From contig NZ_CP054306.1 in NCBI RefSeq assembly GCF_018282115.1, positions 2,899,488 to 2,963,487 of the forward strand: DNA of 64,000 bases, in the 5' to 3' direction. The notes beneath the pieces were generated by a model. It was not told where the DNA came from. It ran no database searches and was given only the letters and a program-made list of their open reading frames with translations. Shown piece by piece: positions 9,865 through 17,720 of the stretch; within the stretch, counting starts at the first letter, position 1; each line of letters opens with the position of its first letter. This DNA comes from Synechocystis sp. PCC 7338. GTDB lineage: Bacteria; Cyanobacteriota; Cyanobacteriia; Cyanobacteriales; Microcystaceae. Made by a program: the position numbers and the translations under genes.

Positions 9865-10501
9865 ATCTGACCTGGACCTCGTGACGGAGGAGATTGAACT
9901 CCCCAAGCCTTCCCTGCTGGCAGAAGTCCTGTTGGCGATCGCCGGACTGCTGTTGACTGTTTTTTGTACTTTTGTGCAGGTATTTGCCACCAATCCCCCT
10001 TGGCAATGGTGGGAGGAAGGCATTTATTCCAATCCTTTGGGCACAACTTACCAGGTGGGGGCCGTATTGCTCGCCGCCTGTCTGGGAGGAGCTAGGGCCG
10101 GGGCGATCGCCCAGTTGGGCTACATTACCCTTGGGCTAGCCTGGTTGCCCATTTTTGCCCATGGGGGGGGCTGGGATTATTGGCAACAACCCACCTTTGG
10201 CTATCTGTTGGGCTTTATTCCTGGAGCTTGGCTCTGTGGTTGGTTAGCCTACCGTTCCCCCACCAAAATTGAAAGCCTAGCCCTCAGTTGCTTAGCGGGT
10301 TTGGGCGTCATCCACGGTGCCGGTATGGTTTATCTGGTGCTGATGGCTTTACTAAAACTGGGTAATCCCCCCATTTTGCCCTTGTCAGCCTTGCCCCAGG
10401 CCCTGATCACCTTTTCCCTCATGGCCCTGCCCGGCCAGATTATCCTGGTCTGTTTAACCGCCGTGTTGGCTTACTTTTTGCGGAGAATTTTATTTTATTG
10501 A
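9848..10501 (+). CDS. bioY: BioY-type biotin transporter substrate-binding membrane protein
   Basis: Integral membrane S-component that binds biotin. After a roughly 20-residue cytoplasmic lead, about six hydrophobic helices follow. LGGARAGAIAQLGYITLGLAWLP and a glycine-rich FGYLLGFIPGAWLCGWLA segment match the BioY family. The GTG at 9848, inside the end of bioB, is my choice; a TTG at 9815 would extend it by 11 residues. Placement directly after bioB supports biotin as substrate. Whether it works alone or with a shared ECF energy module cannot be seen here. Its stop overlaps the lspA start (TGATG). Confidence 0.85.
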   Translation: MNTNPESDLDLVTEEIELPKPSLLAEVLLAIAGLLLTVFCTFVQVFATNPPWQWWEEGIYSNPLGTTYQVGAVLLAACLGGARAGAIAQLGYITLGLAWLPIFAHGGGWDYWQQPTFGYLLGFIPGAWLCGWLAYRSPTKIESLALSCLAGLGVIHGAGMVYLVLMALLKLGNPPILPLSALPQALITFSLMALPGQIILVCLTAVLAYFLRRILFY

Positions 10502-10986
10502 TGGCCCGGTCTTTTTCCTTCGCTAAAAATTCCCTCTTCTGGCAAGTGGCGATCGCCGGCATTATCCTGGATCAGATCAGTAAACTTTGGGTGAGTCAGG
10601 CCATAGACCCCGTGGGCACCACTTGGCCTCTGTGGTCTGGGGTGTTCCATTTCACCTATGTGCTCAATACCGGGGCGGCGTTCAGTGCTTTTCGCGGCGG
10701 CGCTGGCTGGTTAAAATGGCTTTCCCTCGCAGTAAGCGTCGGCTTAATTATCTTTGCCGGCAAAGTTTCCCTCCGCAAGTTAGAACAATTAGGCTATGGT
10801 TGCATCCTGGCGGGGGCAGTGGGTAATGGCATCGACCGTTTTCTTTTCGGCCATGTGATCGACTTTGTGGATTTTCGCCTGATTAATTTCCCCATTTTCA
10901 ACCTGGCCGATGTTTCCATTAACATTGGCATTGCCGCCCTGCTCTGGGCCAGTTTTTTCCCAGTTTCCTCTCGTAAGACGGAGTAA
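10501..10986 (+). CDS. lspA: Lipoprotein signal peptidase II
   Basis: Membrane aspartyl protease that cleaves prolipoprotein signal peptides after lipid attachment by Lgt. Four hydrophobic helices are visible. The family motifs are intact: NTGAAFSAF, GAVGNGIDR and FVDFRL with FNLADVSINIG, including the two catalytic aspartates (in GNGIDR and NLADVS). The ATG at 10501 overlaps the bioY stop, so the three genes bioB-bioY-lspA form one translationally coupled run. The partner gene lgt is near 40.4 kb in the same window. About 225 bases of AT-rich sequence without a gene follow. Confidence 0.94.
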   Translation: MARSFSFAKNSLFWQVAIAGIILDQISKLWVSQAIDPVGTTWPLWSGVFHFTYVLNTGAAFSAFRGGAGWLKWLSLAVSVGLIIFAGKVSLRKLEQLGYGCILAGAVGNGIDRFLFGHVIDFVDFRLINFPIFNLADVSINIGIAALLWASFFPVSSRKTE

Positions 10987-11211
10987 CGATTAAAGCTAGT
11001 CTGTAAACTAGAAATTTGAAGTGACAATACAAATTTTTCTTGGAATCTCCGAAAAAAAGTAAATTGGAGAAGCATTAATTTAGATATGAAAATTAGAATT
11101 TAGTAGTTTTATCTAAAGCAATTATTAGGTGTTTGTGAATTTTAATTAGAATAATCATGGGGCTATATTCTTAACTTTGAGAGTGATCTAAATTTTGTGT
11201 AAAGAGGAAAA

Positions 11212-11316
11212 TCAAAGAAAAAAGCGTTCAGGAAAAAGAATAGCAAAATGAGAAGCAGCAGCTCGCCAATCTCGGATAGGGCGTTGCCATTTTTTAGTGA
11301 AGTTCCTCATGGCTAA
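11212..11316 (-). pseudogene. C-terminal remnant of an IS256-type transposase
   Basis: Reading leftward, the frame gives YLAMRNFTKKWQRPIRDW then RAAASHFAILFPERFFL and a stop. The KKW-x-x-PIRDW-x-A-x-x-x-FAI-x-F pattern is the usual C-terminus of mutator/IS256 transposases. It stops at the left end of the IS701-type element, so that element or a later deletion removed the rest. No other part of this transposase is visible in the window. The bases 10987-11211 between lspA and this remnant hold nothing I can name. Confidence 0.6.
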
Positions 11317-12713
11317 ATATCCCTCTTCCGTCAGACTGAGGGAATTAAAATGGAGATAAAAGGCTGAAAAGCGCGGAGGGAGAATGACAAAGACAAGAGA
11401 GGCGAAAAAGACAGTACAGTGTGTAGACACATATAGTGAACTGTATAAAGATATATTTCCAGAAGTGAGGTCTTATGAGTCATTTAAATATATCATTGTG
11501 GGAATATTAAGTGATATAAAAAGAAAGAGTTTACCTGCAATAGCATCATCACTAGGATTGAAAAATGAACAGGGATTACTGCATTTCATGACAGATTCTC
11601 CTTGGGAATTAAAAGAATTAGAAAAAAGAAGATTAAATATTATCTTAGAAGTTTTAGAAGGAAGAGAAATAATAGTAATAATAGATGAAACAGGAGACCC
11701 CAAAAAAGGGAAAACAACAGATTATGTAAAAAGACAATATATTGGAAATTTAGGAAAAATAGAAAGCGGTATAGTGTCAGTAAATGCCTATGGTTACTGC
11801 AATGGAGTAACGTTTCCTCTAGAATCAAAAGTATTTAAACCAAAAGAAAGATTAAAAGAGGGAGATAAGTATAAAACAAAGCCGGAATTAGCAGTAGAGA
11901 TAATAAAAGAACTAGAAGAAAGTGGTTTTAAAATAAAAAGAGTAGTGTCAGATAGCTTATATGGAGAAAGCCATAGCAATTTTATCAGTGCCGTAGAGGA
12001 ATTAAAAATAGAATATGCAGTGGGAATCCGGAGCAATCATGGGGTCTGGCTTCCAAAGGAAGCTAAAGTAAGGGCAAATAAGTGGAGGAGGTTTGAACAT
12101 ATAAGATGGGATGGAAAACAGGAAGATAGGTATATCAGAGAAATAGTTTATGGCAAAAAAAACGCAATAAGATATTGGGAAATTAAAACAGAAACAGAAA
12201 AAGAGGAGGAAAAAGCAGGATGGTTTGTAATGACTCGAATACCAGATATTAAATATAAAGAAGTTGGCAGAATATATGGGGTAAGGTCATGGATAGAATA
12301 TGGATTTAAGCAATGCAAAAGTGAATTAGGATGGGCAGATTTTAGGGTAACTCATTATGAGCAAATTCAAAAATGGTGGGAATTAGTGATGTGTGCATAT
12401 TGTATGATTTGTTTTTATGATGAGAATTTTAATCCGACTCTAAATTCAACGTCAAAGTATCATCAAAAGCATGAAAAATGGGATAAAGAAGAAGGGTGGA
12501 AAAAATGGCTAAACAACCTACGATTAGTGATCTCTGTATTTAATGCAATAAATCTTATCAAAAAGCGGTTAAAAGTATTTCCATTTGCCCATGTTTTGGA
12601 TGAGTTAACTAAACTTTACAACAAGGTTGATAAGCTAGATCGATTAAAGTATTTGCTAAATTCATGGAATACATTCTATTCTTCTTCTGCCTAGATTGAT
12701 GAAAGAGGGATAT
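11317..12713 (+). mobile_element. IS701-family insertion sequence
   Basis: The ends form an inverted repeat: ATATCCCTCTTCCGTCA at 11317-11333 and, on the other strand at the right end, ATATCCCTCTTTCATCA, which is 15 of 17 identical. The last bases of the right end are interrupted by the ISY100-like element, so the boundary is uncertain by one or two bases. I cannot find the 4-base target duplication expected for this family, which points to a deletion or recombination after insertion. It carries one transposase gene with an intact frame. Confidence 0.75.
11384..12694 (+). CDS. IS701-family transposase
   Basis: DDE transposase of 436 residues, catalysing cut-and-paste movement of the surrounding element. 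The acidic triad can be placed at D in VIIDETGDPKKGK (about residue 100), D in VVSDSLYGES (about 190) and E in RSWIEYGFKQCKSELGW (about 305). The DETGDPKKGK...YVKRQYIG...GKIE block is characteristic of IS701. The GGAGGGAG just before ATG 11384 is a good ribosome site. Base composition is far more AT-rich than the neighbouring lspA, and there are no HIP1 sites. The frame is complete, so the element may still be active. Confidence 0.88.
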   Translation: MTKTREAKKTVQCVDTYSELYKDIFPEVRSYESFKYIIVGILSDIKRKSLPAIASSLGLKNEQGLLHFMTDSPWELKELEKRRLNIILEVLEGREIIVIIDETGDPKKGKTTDYVKRQYIGNLGKIESGIVSVNAYGYCNGVTFPLESKVFKPKERLKEGDKYKTKPELAVEIIKELEESGFKIKRVVSDSLYGESHSNFISAVEELKIEYAVGIRSNHGVWLPKEAKVRANKWRRFEHIRWDGKQEDRYIREIVYGKKNAIRYWEIKTETEKEEEKAGWFVMTRIPDIKYKEVGRIYGVRSWIEYGFKQCKSELGWADFRVTHYEQIQKWWELVMCAYCMICFYDENFNPTLNSTSKYHQKHEKWDKEEGWKKWLNNLRLVISVFNAINLIKKRLKVFPFAHVLDELTKLYNKVDKLDRLKYLLNSWNTFYSSSA

Positions 12714-13657
12714 AGCAAAGGACGAGATAGTTAGGACATTTCTCTCAACGCTATATCCAATGCAGAAATCAGCGATTCTCCATTACTAACAAGTTGGGAA
12801 ACATAACGTTTTAGTCTCGCCCAGAACTTCTCAATTTTGTTCAAGTCTGGTGAATATGGTGGTAAAAATATAACCTCACACCCAGCTTTTGCTACCAATG
12901 CCTTTATTCTTTCTTTCGGATGAAAGCTTGCATTATCCATGATTAGTATCTGACCTGGTATTAACTCTGGTAATAACATTTCTTCTATCCACGTGCATAC
13001 TACTTGAGCGTTACAGTATCCTTCAAATATCATTGGAGCTATTGTTGTTCCATTCCACCAACAACTTATTATGCTGACTCTCTTGGTTCTATGTCCTAAT
13101 TTGCTCGCCTTTAATCTCTCTGATTTATGACAGTACCCATAGGGGTAGTCTAGAGTGTCATCTAGACCGGCTTGATCCATATAAATCAGTTTTTCTGCCG
13201 CATATTGCTTGATTTCATCTTCAAATGCCTTTCTCGCTTCCTCTTCTATTTCCCTGTAAATATAAGTTTTTTTTTCTAGTAAACCCTATTTTCTTTAGAG
13301 CCTTACTTATTCTTATTCTACTTACAGGCTCTGGCCATTTTTCTGCCATTTGTTTTTGCGTTAAATGACCGTTCTCCTCTGCAAATTCTCTGAATTTATC
13401 CAAATCATCTATTTTCGGTCGTGGACCACGCTCATAATCTCTCTTCGCGGCCACACTTCCTGTTTCTTTCTTCTTTTTTATCCATAGGTCTAAGGTGTTG
13501 CGACTAATGTTCAGTGTTCGGCAGACATGGCTTTTCTTCTCTCCTTTTTCTACTGCACTTACCGCTTTCTCTCTTAGATCTACACTGTAGGGGGCTGGCA
13601 TCGCTTTTTTCCTAACTCTTTCCATACATTATGTCCTAATCTTAGCAATCTTTGCTA
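12713..13657 (-). mobile_element. ISY100-like IS630/Tc1-mariner insertion sequence, copy A
   Basis: Element of about 945 bases with ends TAGCAAAG...CTTTGCTA. The surrounding bases are TATA|GCAAAG on the left and CTTTGC|TATA on the right, consistent with TA target duplication. It is inserted exactly where the IS701-type right end meets the DUF6883-like gene, and its end supplies that gene's false stop codon. A second, almost identical copy lies inverted near 32.9-33.9 kb. Size and transposase match, from memory, ISY100 (ISTcSa) of Synechocystis. Confidence 0.85.
12731..13601 (-). CDS. ISY100-like transposase, two frames joined at an A9 run
   Basis: The first frame starts at MPAPYSVDLREKAVSAVEKG (13601) and holds the paired helix-turn-helix DNA-binding part. 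It runs into a nine-A tract (Ts at 13267-13275 on the plus strand), where the sequence continues one base ahead as KKKTYIYREIEEEARKAF and then the catalytic part. The DDE residues are in YMDQAGLDD, IMDNASFHP and PDLNKIEKFW. A continuous protein of about 290 residues needs +1 ribosomal slippage or transcriptional slippage on the A run. Copy B has the identical arrangement, so this may be the natural expression mode and not decay. Confidence 0.75.
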
Positions 13658-13823
13658 TAGCTTTTTCAAGAGCTTTGACTAGAATATCGGCATTATCGAG
13701 GATTGTGCCAAGTTTTTTTTGAAATAAATGAGCTTTGTCTTTACCTCTGTCGTGGTTGAAGTTTAAACAATAGGTGTAGATTTTTTTGTGATAATCTGCC
13801 CGTTCAGGATTGGGTAATTTCAT
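13629..13823 (-). pseudogene. DUF6883-like gene truncated by insertion sequences
   Basis: The last gene of the phosphorothioation operon begins with ATG overlapping the stop of the cysteine desulfurase (ATGA). The 54 genuine residues, MKLPNPERADYHKKIYTYC followed by KAHLFQKKLGTILDNADILVKALEKA, match the start of DUF6883, small proteins with KLPN...YxLNxxHxxGxxKAxxF. The last ten residues and the stop are encoded by the ISY100 end. About half of the normal domain is missing, and no continuation is visible beyond the insertion sequences. DUF6883 is often found as the partner of DUF4926; its role is unknown. Confidence 0.6.
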
Positions 13824-14977
13824 GACGATTGAAGGCTCGATCTCACTGTTTGAATCATTTGAATCAAAATATCTGCTGCTTGTTCAATTTCTGCATCGGT
13901 TATAAATTTCCCTATGCCAATCCGTAAGGCTCCATCAATTAGGTCAGGAGGGAGATTCATCGCTCTCAACACATGGGAGGGCACAATGGTGCCGCTAGAG
14001 CAGGCTGAGCCGGTGGATATGGCTATTTGCTCCCGGATTCGAGCAATAATAGTACTGTTGGGAATATCAGGTATGGCGATGTGTAAGTTGCCTGCTAAAC
14101 GCTGAGACTGATTGCCGTTAACAATCATCTCAGGGATAGCTTCTTGGAGTCTGGTTTGAAGATTGTCTCTTTTTCTGGCGATCTCCGTTTCATCTTCCTC
14201 CATTTCCAATCCACGTAAACGACAGGCTTCTCCAAGTCCAACAATGCCGGGGAGATTGAACGTGCCAGGGCGCAGTCCTTGTTGTTGCCCACCACCTAAA
14301 AACAGGGGTTCAAGAGAATGATTGGTTTTGCGGATCAGTGCGCCAACACCTTGGGGAGCATAAAGTTTATGACCAGATAGAGCCAGCATGGTGATGTCCC
14401 AATCCTGAAAATTAATTGGAATTTTACCGATCGCTTGGGATGCGTCACAAAAGAAAGGGACGGCATGACGCTTGGCGATTGCCGCAATTTTTTCAATGGG
14501 ATAAATGGTTCCGACTTCGTTATTGGCGGCCATGATGCAGAGCAAGTCTAATCCTTGACGGCAGACTTCTTCAATTTCATTGATATTTAGGTTTGCTTGG
14601 GCATCAACGGTTAGGATGAGCAATTCGATGTGCCCTTGTTTTTGAAGAATTTGACAGGTATCGAGAACAGCTTTATGTTCAACGGCAGAGATAGCTATGC
14701 GGGGAATTTTTTGTTGCTTTTCTAGGGCCAAAACTGTGCCTTGGATAGCGAGGTTAACACTTTCGGTTGCGCCGGAGGTGAAAATAATTTCCTGGGGACG
14801 ACAGTGAATTAAATCTGCAATTTGCTGTTTACCCTGGTCAACAGCCCTACGGGCACGATCGCCGACGGCATGGTCAACACTGCTGGCATTACCAAATTGC
14901 GTTGTCATAAATTCCACAACCTTTTCGGTAACCCTTGGGTCAACGGGGGTTGTGGCATGGTAATCGAGGTAAATCAT
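13820..14977 (-). CDS. sspA: Cysteine desulfurase, SspA/IscS type, of the phosphorothioation operon
   Basis: PLP enzyme (385 residues) that takes sulfur from cysteine onto its own catalytic cysteine. The N-terminus MIYLDYHATTPVDPRV, the PLP lysine in LALSGHKLYAPQGVGAL (about residue 203) and the catalytic loop STGSACSSGT (about 325) are all intact. It overlaps the PLD gene upstream and the DUF6883-like gene downstream by ATGA, so it is translated as part of this operon. That supports a dedicated sulfur donor for SspD and not a housekeeping IscS. In the systems I recall, the desulfurase comes first; here it is near the 3' end. Confidence 0.88.
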   Translation of the reverse strand: MIYLDYHATTPVDPRVTEKVVEFMTTQFGNASSVDHAVGDRARRAVDQGKQQIADLIHCRPQEIIFTSGATESVNLAIQGTVLALEKQQKIPRIAISAVEHKAVLDTCQILQKQGHIELLILTVDAQANLNINEIEEVCRQGLDLLCIMAANNEVGTIYPIEKIAAIAKRHAVPFFCDASQAIGKIPINFQDWDITMLALSGHKLYAPQGVGALIRKTNHSLEPLFLGGGQQQGLRPGTFNLPGIVGLGEACRLRGLEMEEDETEIARKRDNLQTRLQEAIPEMIVNGNQSQRLAGNLHIAIPDIPNSTIIARIREQIAISTGSACSSGTIVPSHVLRAMNLPPDLIDGALRIGIGKFITDAEIEQAADILIQMIQTVRSSLQSS

Positions 14978-15894
14978 TTTTTACAGCGATAAAAAACTTC
15001 CGAGTAGTTAAAGACCTTATAAGAGTAGCAATCCGGTAAAAAATATAATAACCATCGCATTAAAGTTTGCCATGTATGAGAAGAGTCTAAGCTAAGATTC
15101 ATTTCAGTTAAAAAGTGATCAATAATATTCTTCATTTCCCCAAATCTGCGAGGCTTATCTAAATGTTTGTCTATGTACTGGATAATCGGTGTTTGTTTTA
15201 AAGCTAAAGCGATATATAAGTTAAAATTTTTCTCTGATAATCCTTGGGTAAAAGAAAGATATTCTAGTTCTTGTTTTGCCAGTTCTTTGCCTGTTGTGGT
15301 CAACCGTTCCCATTGATCAGAGTAAGCAAGGTAAAGTTCTTGCGGATTTCTCAATAATGGAATCCAATTAGGATTGACTTCAAATATGGAGAAATTGGAC
15401 GGAGAATTAAGTTCAATCTTAATATCAATATTCTCTATCATATTTTTATAGGTTTCATAAATATCTTGCGTGACCAAAAAACTTTGAGAGATAAGATTTT
15501 CTTCAAAATCTTGAAGAGACTTATCGGTAAATGAGCAACAAATAAGTAATTCTAAATTAGATTGTTTGTTAAATCCCAAGCCTCGATTTGTTAAATTTGC
15601 CGAACCAAGTAAACACAAGTCATCAAAACGATAATATTTTGCGTGTAAATATTGACATAAAAACAACTGAGATCTTTCACGATCATTAATTAGATTCCAA
15701 ATTTCTATGTCACTAACACCTCCAAGAATTTCTTCAGGAATCCATCGGGTGACAATTATCAAATCAATGTTTTCTGAAGTTTTATCTAAAATTTGAGACA
15801 ATACACTTTGTTTGATAAAGGGAGCAACTAATACCAATTCAATTTTAGTATTGTCTGTACGGGACAGAATATTATTACCTAGGTCTTGATACAT
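14974..15894 (-). CDS. PLD-family protein, candidate nuclease
   Basis: Protein of 306 residues from the ATG at 15894, which overlaps the GHKL gene stop (TAATG). One HKD motif is clear: HAKYYRFDDLCLLGSANLTNRG (split here: HAKYYRFDD, then GSANLTNRG), at about residues 90-110. Proteins with a single HKD usually dimerise to form one active site. An N-terminal part with VLVAPFIKQSVLSQIL resembles the restriction-type PLD fold. The C-terminal 150 residues have no motif I recognise. Its place between the GHKL ATPase and the desulfurase suggests a DNA-cleaving role in the defence operon; this is inference. Confidence 0.72.
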   Translation of the reverse strand: MYQDLGNNILSRTDNTKIELVLVAPFIKQSVLSQILDKTSENIDLIIVTRWIPEEILGGVSDIEIWNLINDRERSQLFLCQYLHAKYYRFDDLCLLGSANLTNRGLGFNKQSNLELLICCSFTDKSLQDFEENLISQSFLVTQDIYETYKNMIENIDIKIELNSPSNFSIFEVNPNWIPLLRNPQELYLAYSDQWERLTTTGKELAKQELEYLSFTQGLSEKNFNLYIALALKQTPIIQYIDKHLDKPRRFGEMKNIIDHFLTEMNLSLDSSHTWQTLMRWLLYFLPDCYSYKVFNYSEVFYRCKK

Positions 15895-17720
15895 TATTCG
15901 TTTCTCAAGAATTCTCCAGCAACTAAACCCCAATCTCTCCTAGCACGGCTTGCATTTTGCTTTAATTCTCCTGGAGGTAATTCGTCTTCATATCTTGCCC
16001 AAGCCATGATGAGTAATTCTAGACCATCTAATGCATTAATCAATCTATTTTTTAGAGTTTCGATGTCAGCATCTTCTACATTTTTTTCTAAAATTTCAAC
16101 TAAATTGTTATATGCCGGATGATTCATATTGAGGGTGACCATCACAGACCCCCCTTTAGATTTAACAGAGAAGAATGCATCATTATCGTCAAGGTAAGCT
16201 TTTGTCCAAGTATATTTGAAATTATTTTCTACAGTGATATCTGCGATTTCTGTTGCTTGAGTTTCTGTAAATCCATCATTAATTAATGTCTCTTTAATTT
16301 CCGCTTTCTTTTGAGGTATTGGTAAAATTTCTGTTTTATCACTTTCTCCAGCATAGCCTTTTCTTTGACGCTCTCTAGTCACAAGAGTTGCTGATTCTTC
16401 TACTTTGTAAGGATCATGGCGTTTGTTAGAGTTGTCTTTTCTTGTGCCTTTGGTTTGATTTTTTAATAATTTGCGAATTAAAGACAAATTATTATCTATT
16501 TTATGAACAATTTTAATCAATAGAGCGTTCGGATCGTTACTTTGCTCTAATTCTTGAATATATTCATGAATAGTTTTGTCATCTTCTACTAATGAATCTA
16601 AGTCTATTTCAAGAAATTCTTTAAAATTGCGTGCAGATTGTTTATTATTAGTTACACCAAAAATTTCATCCAGGGCAGGAGGGAATTCGACTTCAACTCC
16701 CCACCAACGCTCAGTTGGATCGTGGGTATTTACCATTCCCGCATCAAGCTCTAGCTCTCTTCCAGCCCTGACAATTGAAACGCCTAAGTTTTTTGATGCG
16801 TGTTTACCATGAAGCTTTCCACCGGGATTTTGACCTTGACGAGCCTCTTCGCTGGCATAGGAGAATCTAACTGAAACAATATGCTCTTTGCCATTCAAAA
16901 GATAAGGAAATTTTACAATATCATCTTCACTATCTTCCCAAGGAATAAACATGGAACGATTTGAAAAGGGCTCCGGACAAGATGTTTTCTCCATTAAATA
17001 CATTGGATCATTCGGTAAAGCATTTTGATCAATTTTAGAGCTATAGTATAAGTCCTCCAAATCAAAAGTGACCAGTCTAATTTGAACATCACCTTTATGA
17101 AGAAAGCGACGGTATATCCTACCAATTAATAATTCTGAATTATTGATAATTGCCTTGCCTGTACGCCACATACAGCGATCAATTTTTGACCAAACCACTA
17201 AAGTTCCTGAGTTACGAAAACTCTTCCCTACTTGTCGCCATACTTGAGGAATTTGTTTTGAAGTGGGCGTAGGAACTTCCGTAATTTGTTTTTCTTTGAT
17301 TTCATCAATATCCAAATAGGTATAAAGCGCATTTTCTACGCTATCAGTCCATGACCAAACATCGACTCTCTGGCATTGGGAAATCGAAGATGAGGGTAAT
17401 CCCATGCCGAAGCGACCAATACCTGTATGTTTATCCGACTCTAGATATGTGCCATTACCAAATTGTAAGGCAAGGCGTAAAACATCGGCACTCATGCCAC
17501 TGCCATTGTCTAACACACCTATTTGATGAATTTGATTAGTGGCTCTTTGTCCTGTTTTATTTTTGACTTCACCACAAAGTAATTCTACTTGAGTGGCTCC
17601 TGCTTGGATGGCATTGTCCATTAATTCTGCGATCGCATAGGCAGCATTTTTATAGCCGTTATCTCGCATTGCAGTAACAGCTAGGTGAGCAGGTACAATT
17701 TCATGAGTTTTCTGGGTCAT
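15894..17720 (-). CDS. GHKL (Hsp90/MORC-like) ATPase of the defence operon
   Basis: About 608 residues from the ATG at 17720, whose ATGA overlaps the helicase stop. Bergerat-fold motifs are intact near the N-terminus: N-box AIAELMDNAIQAG (about 28-40), G1 GVLDNGSGMS (about 67), and the lid GIGRFGMGLPSSS (about 100). The arrangement resembles the ATPase part of Hsp90, MutL, topoisomerase VI B and MORC proteins. No DNA-cleavage domain is evident in the C-terminal half, which is charged and helical. Such ATPases often dimerise around DNA. Translational coupling to a helicase and a PLD protein points to a three-component effector. Confidence 0.78.
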   Translation of the reverse strand: MTQKTHEIVPAHLAVTAMRDNGYKNAAYAIAELMDNAIQAGATQVELLCGEVKNKTGQRATNQIHQIGVLDNGSGMSADVLRLALQFGNGTYLESDKHTGIGRFGMGLPSSSISQCQRVDVWSWTDSVENALYTYLDIDEIKEKQITEVPTPTSKQIPQVWRQVGKSFRNSGTLVVWSKIDRCMWRTGKAIINNSELLIGRIYRRFLHKGDVQIRLVTFDLEDLYYSSKIDQNALPNDPMYLMEKTSCPEPFSNRSMFIPWEDSEDDIVKFPYLLNGKEHIVSVRFSYASEEARQGQNPGGKLHGKHASKNLGVSIVRAGRELELDAGMVNTHDPTERWWGVEVEFPPALDEIFGVTNNKQSARNFKEFLEIDLDSLVEDDKTIHEYIQELEQSNDPNALLIKIVHKIDNNLSLIRKLLKNQTKGTRKDNSNKRHDPYKVEESATLVTRERQRKGYAGESDKTEILPIPQKKAEIKETLINDGFTETQATEIADITVENNFKYTWTKAYLDDNDAFFSVKSKGGSVMVTLNMNHPAYNNLVEILEKNVEDADIETLKNRLINALDGLELLIMAWARYEDELPPGELKQNASRARRDWGLVAGEFLRNE

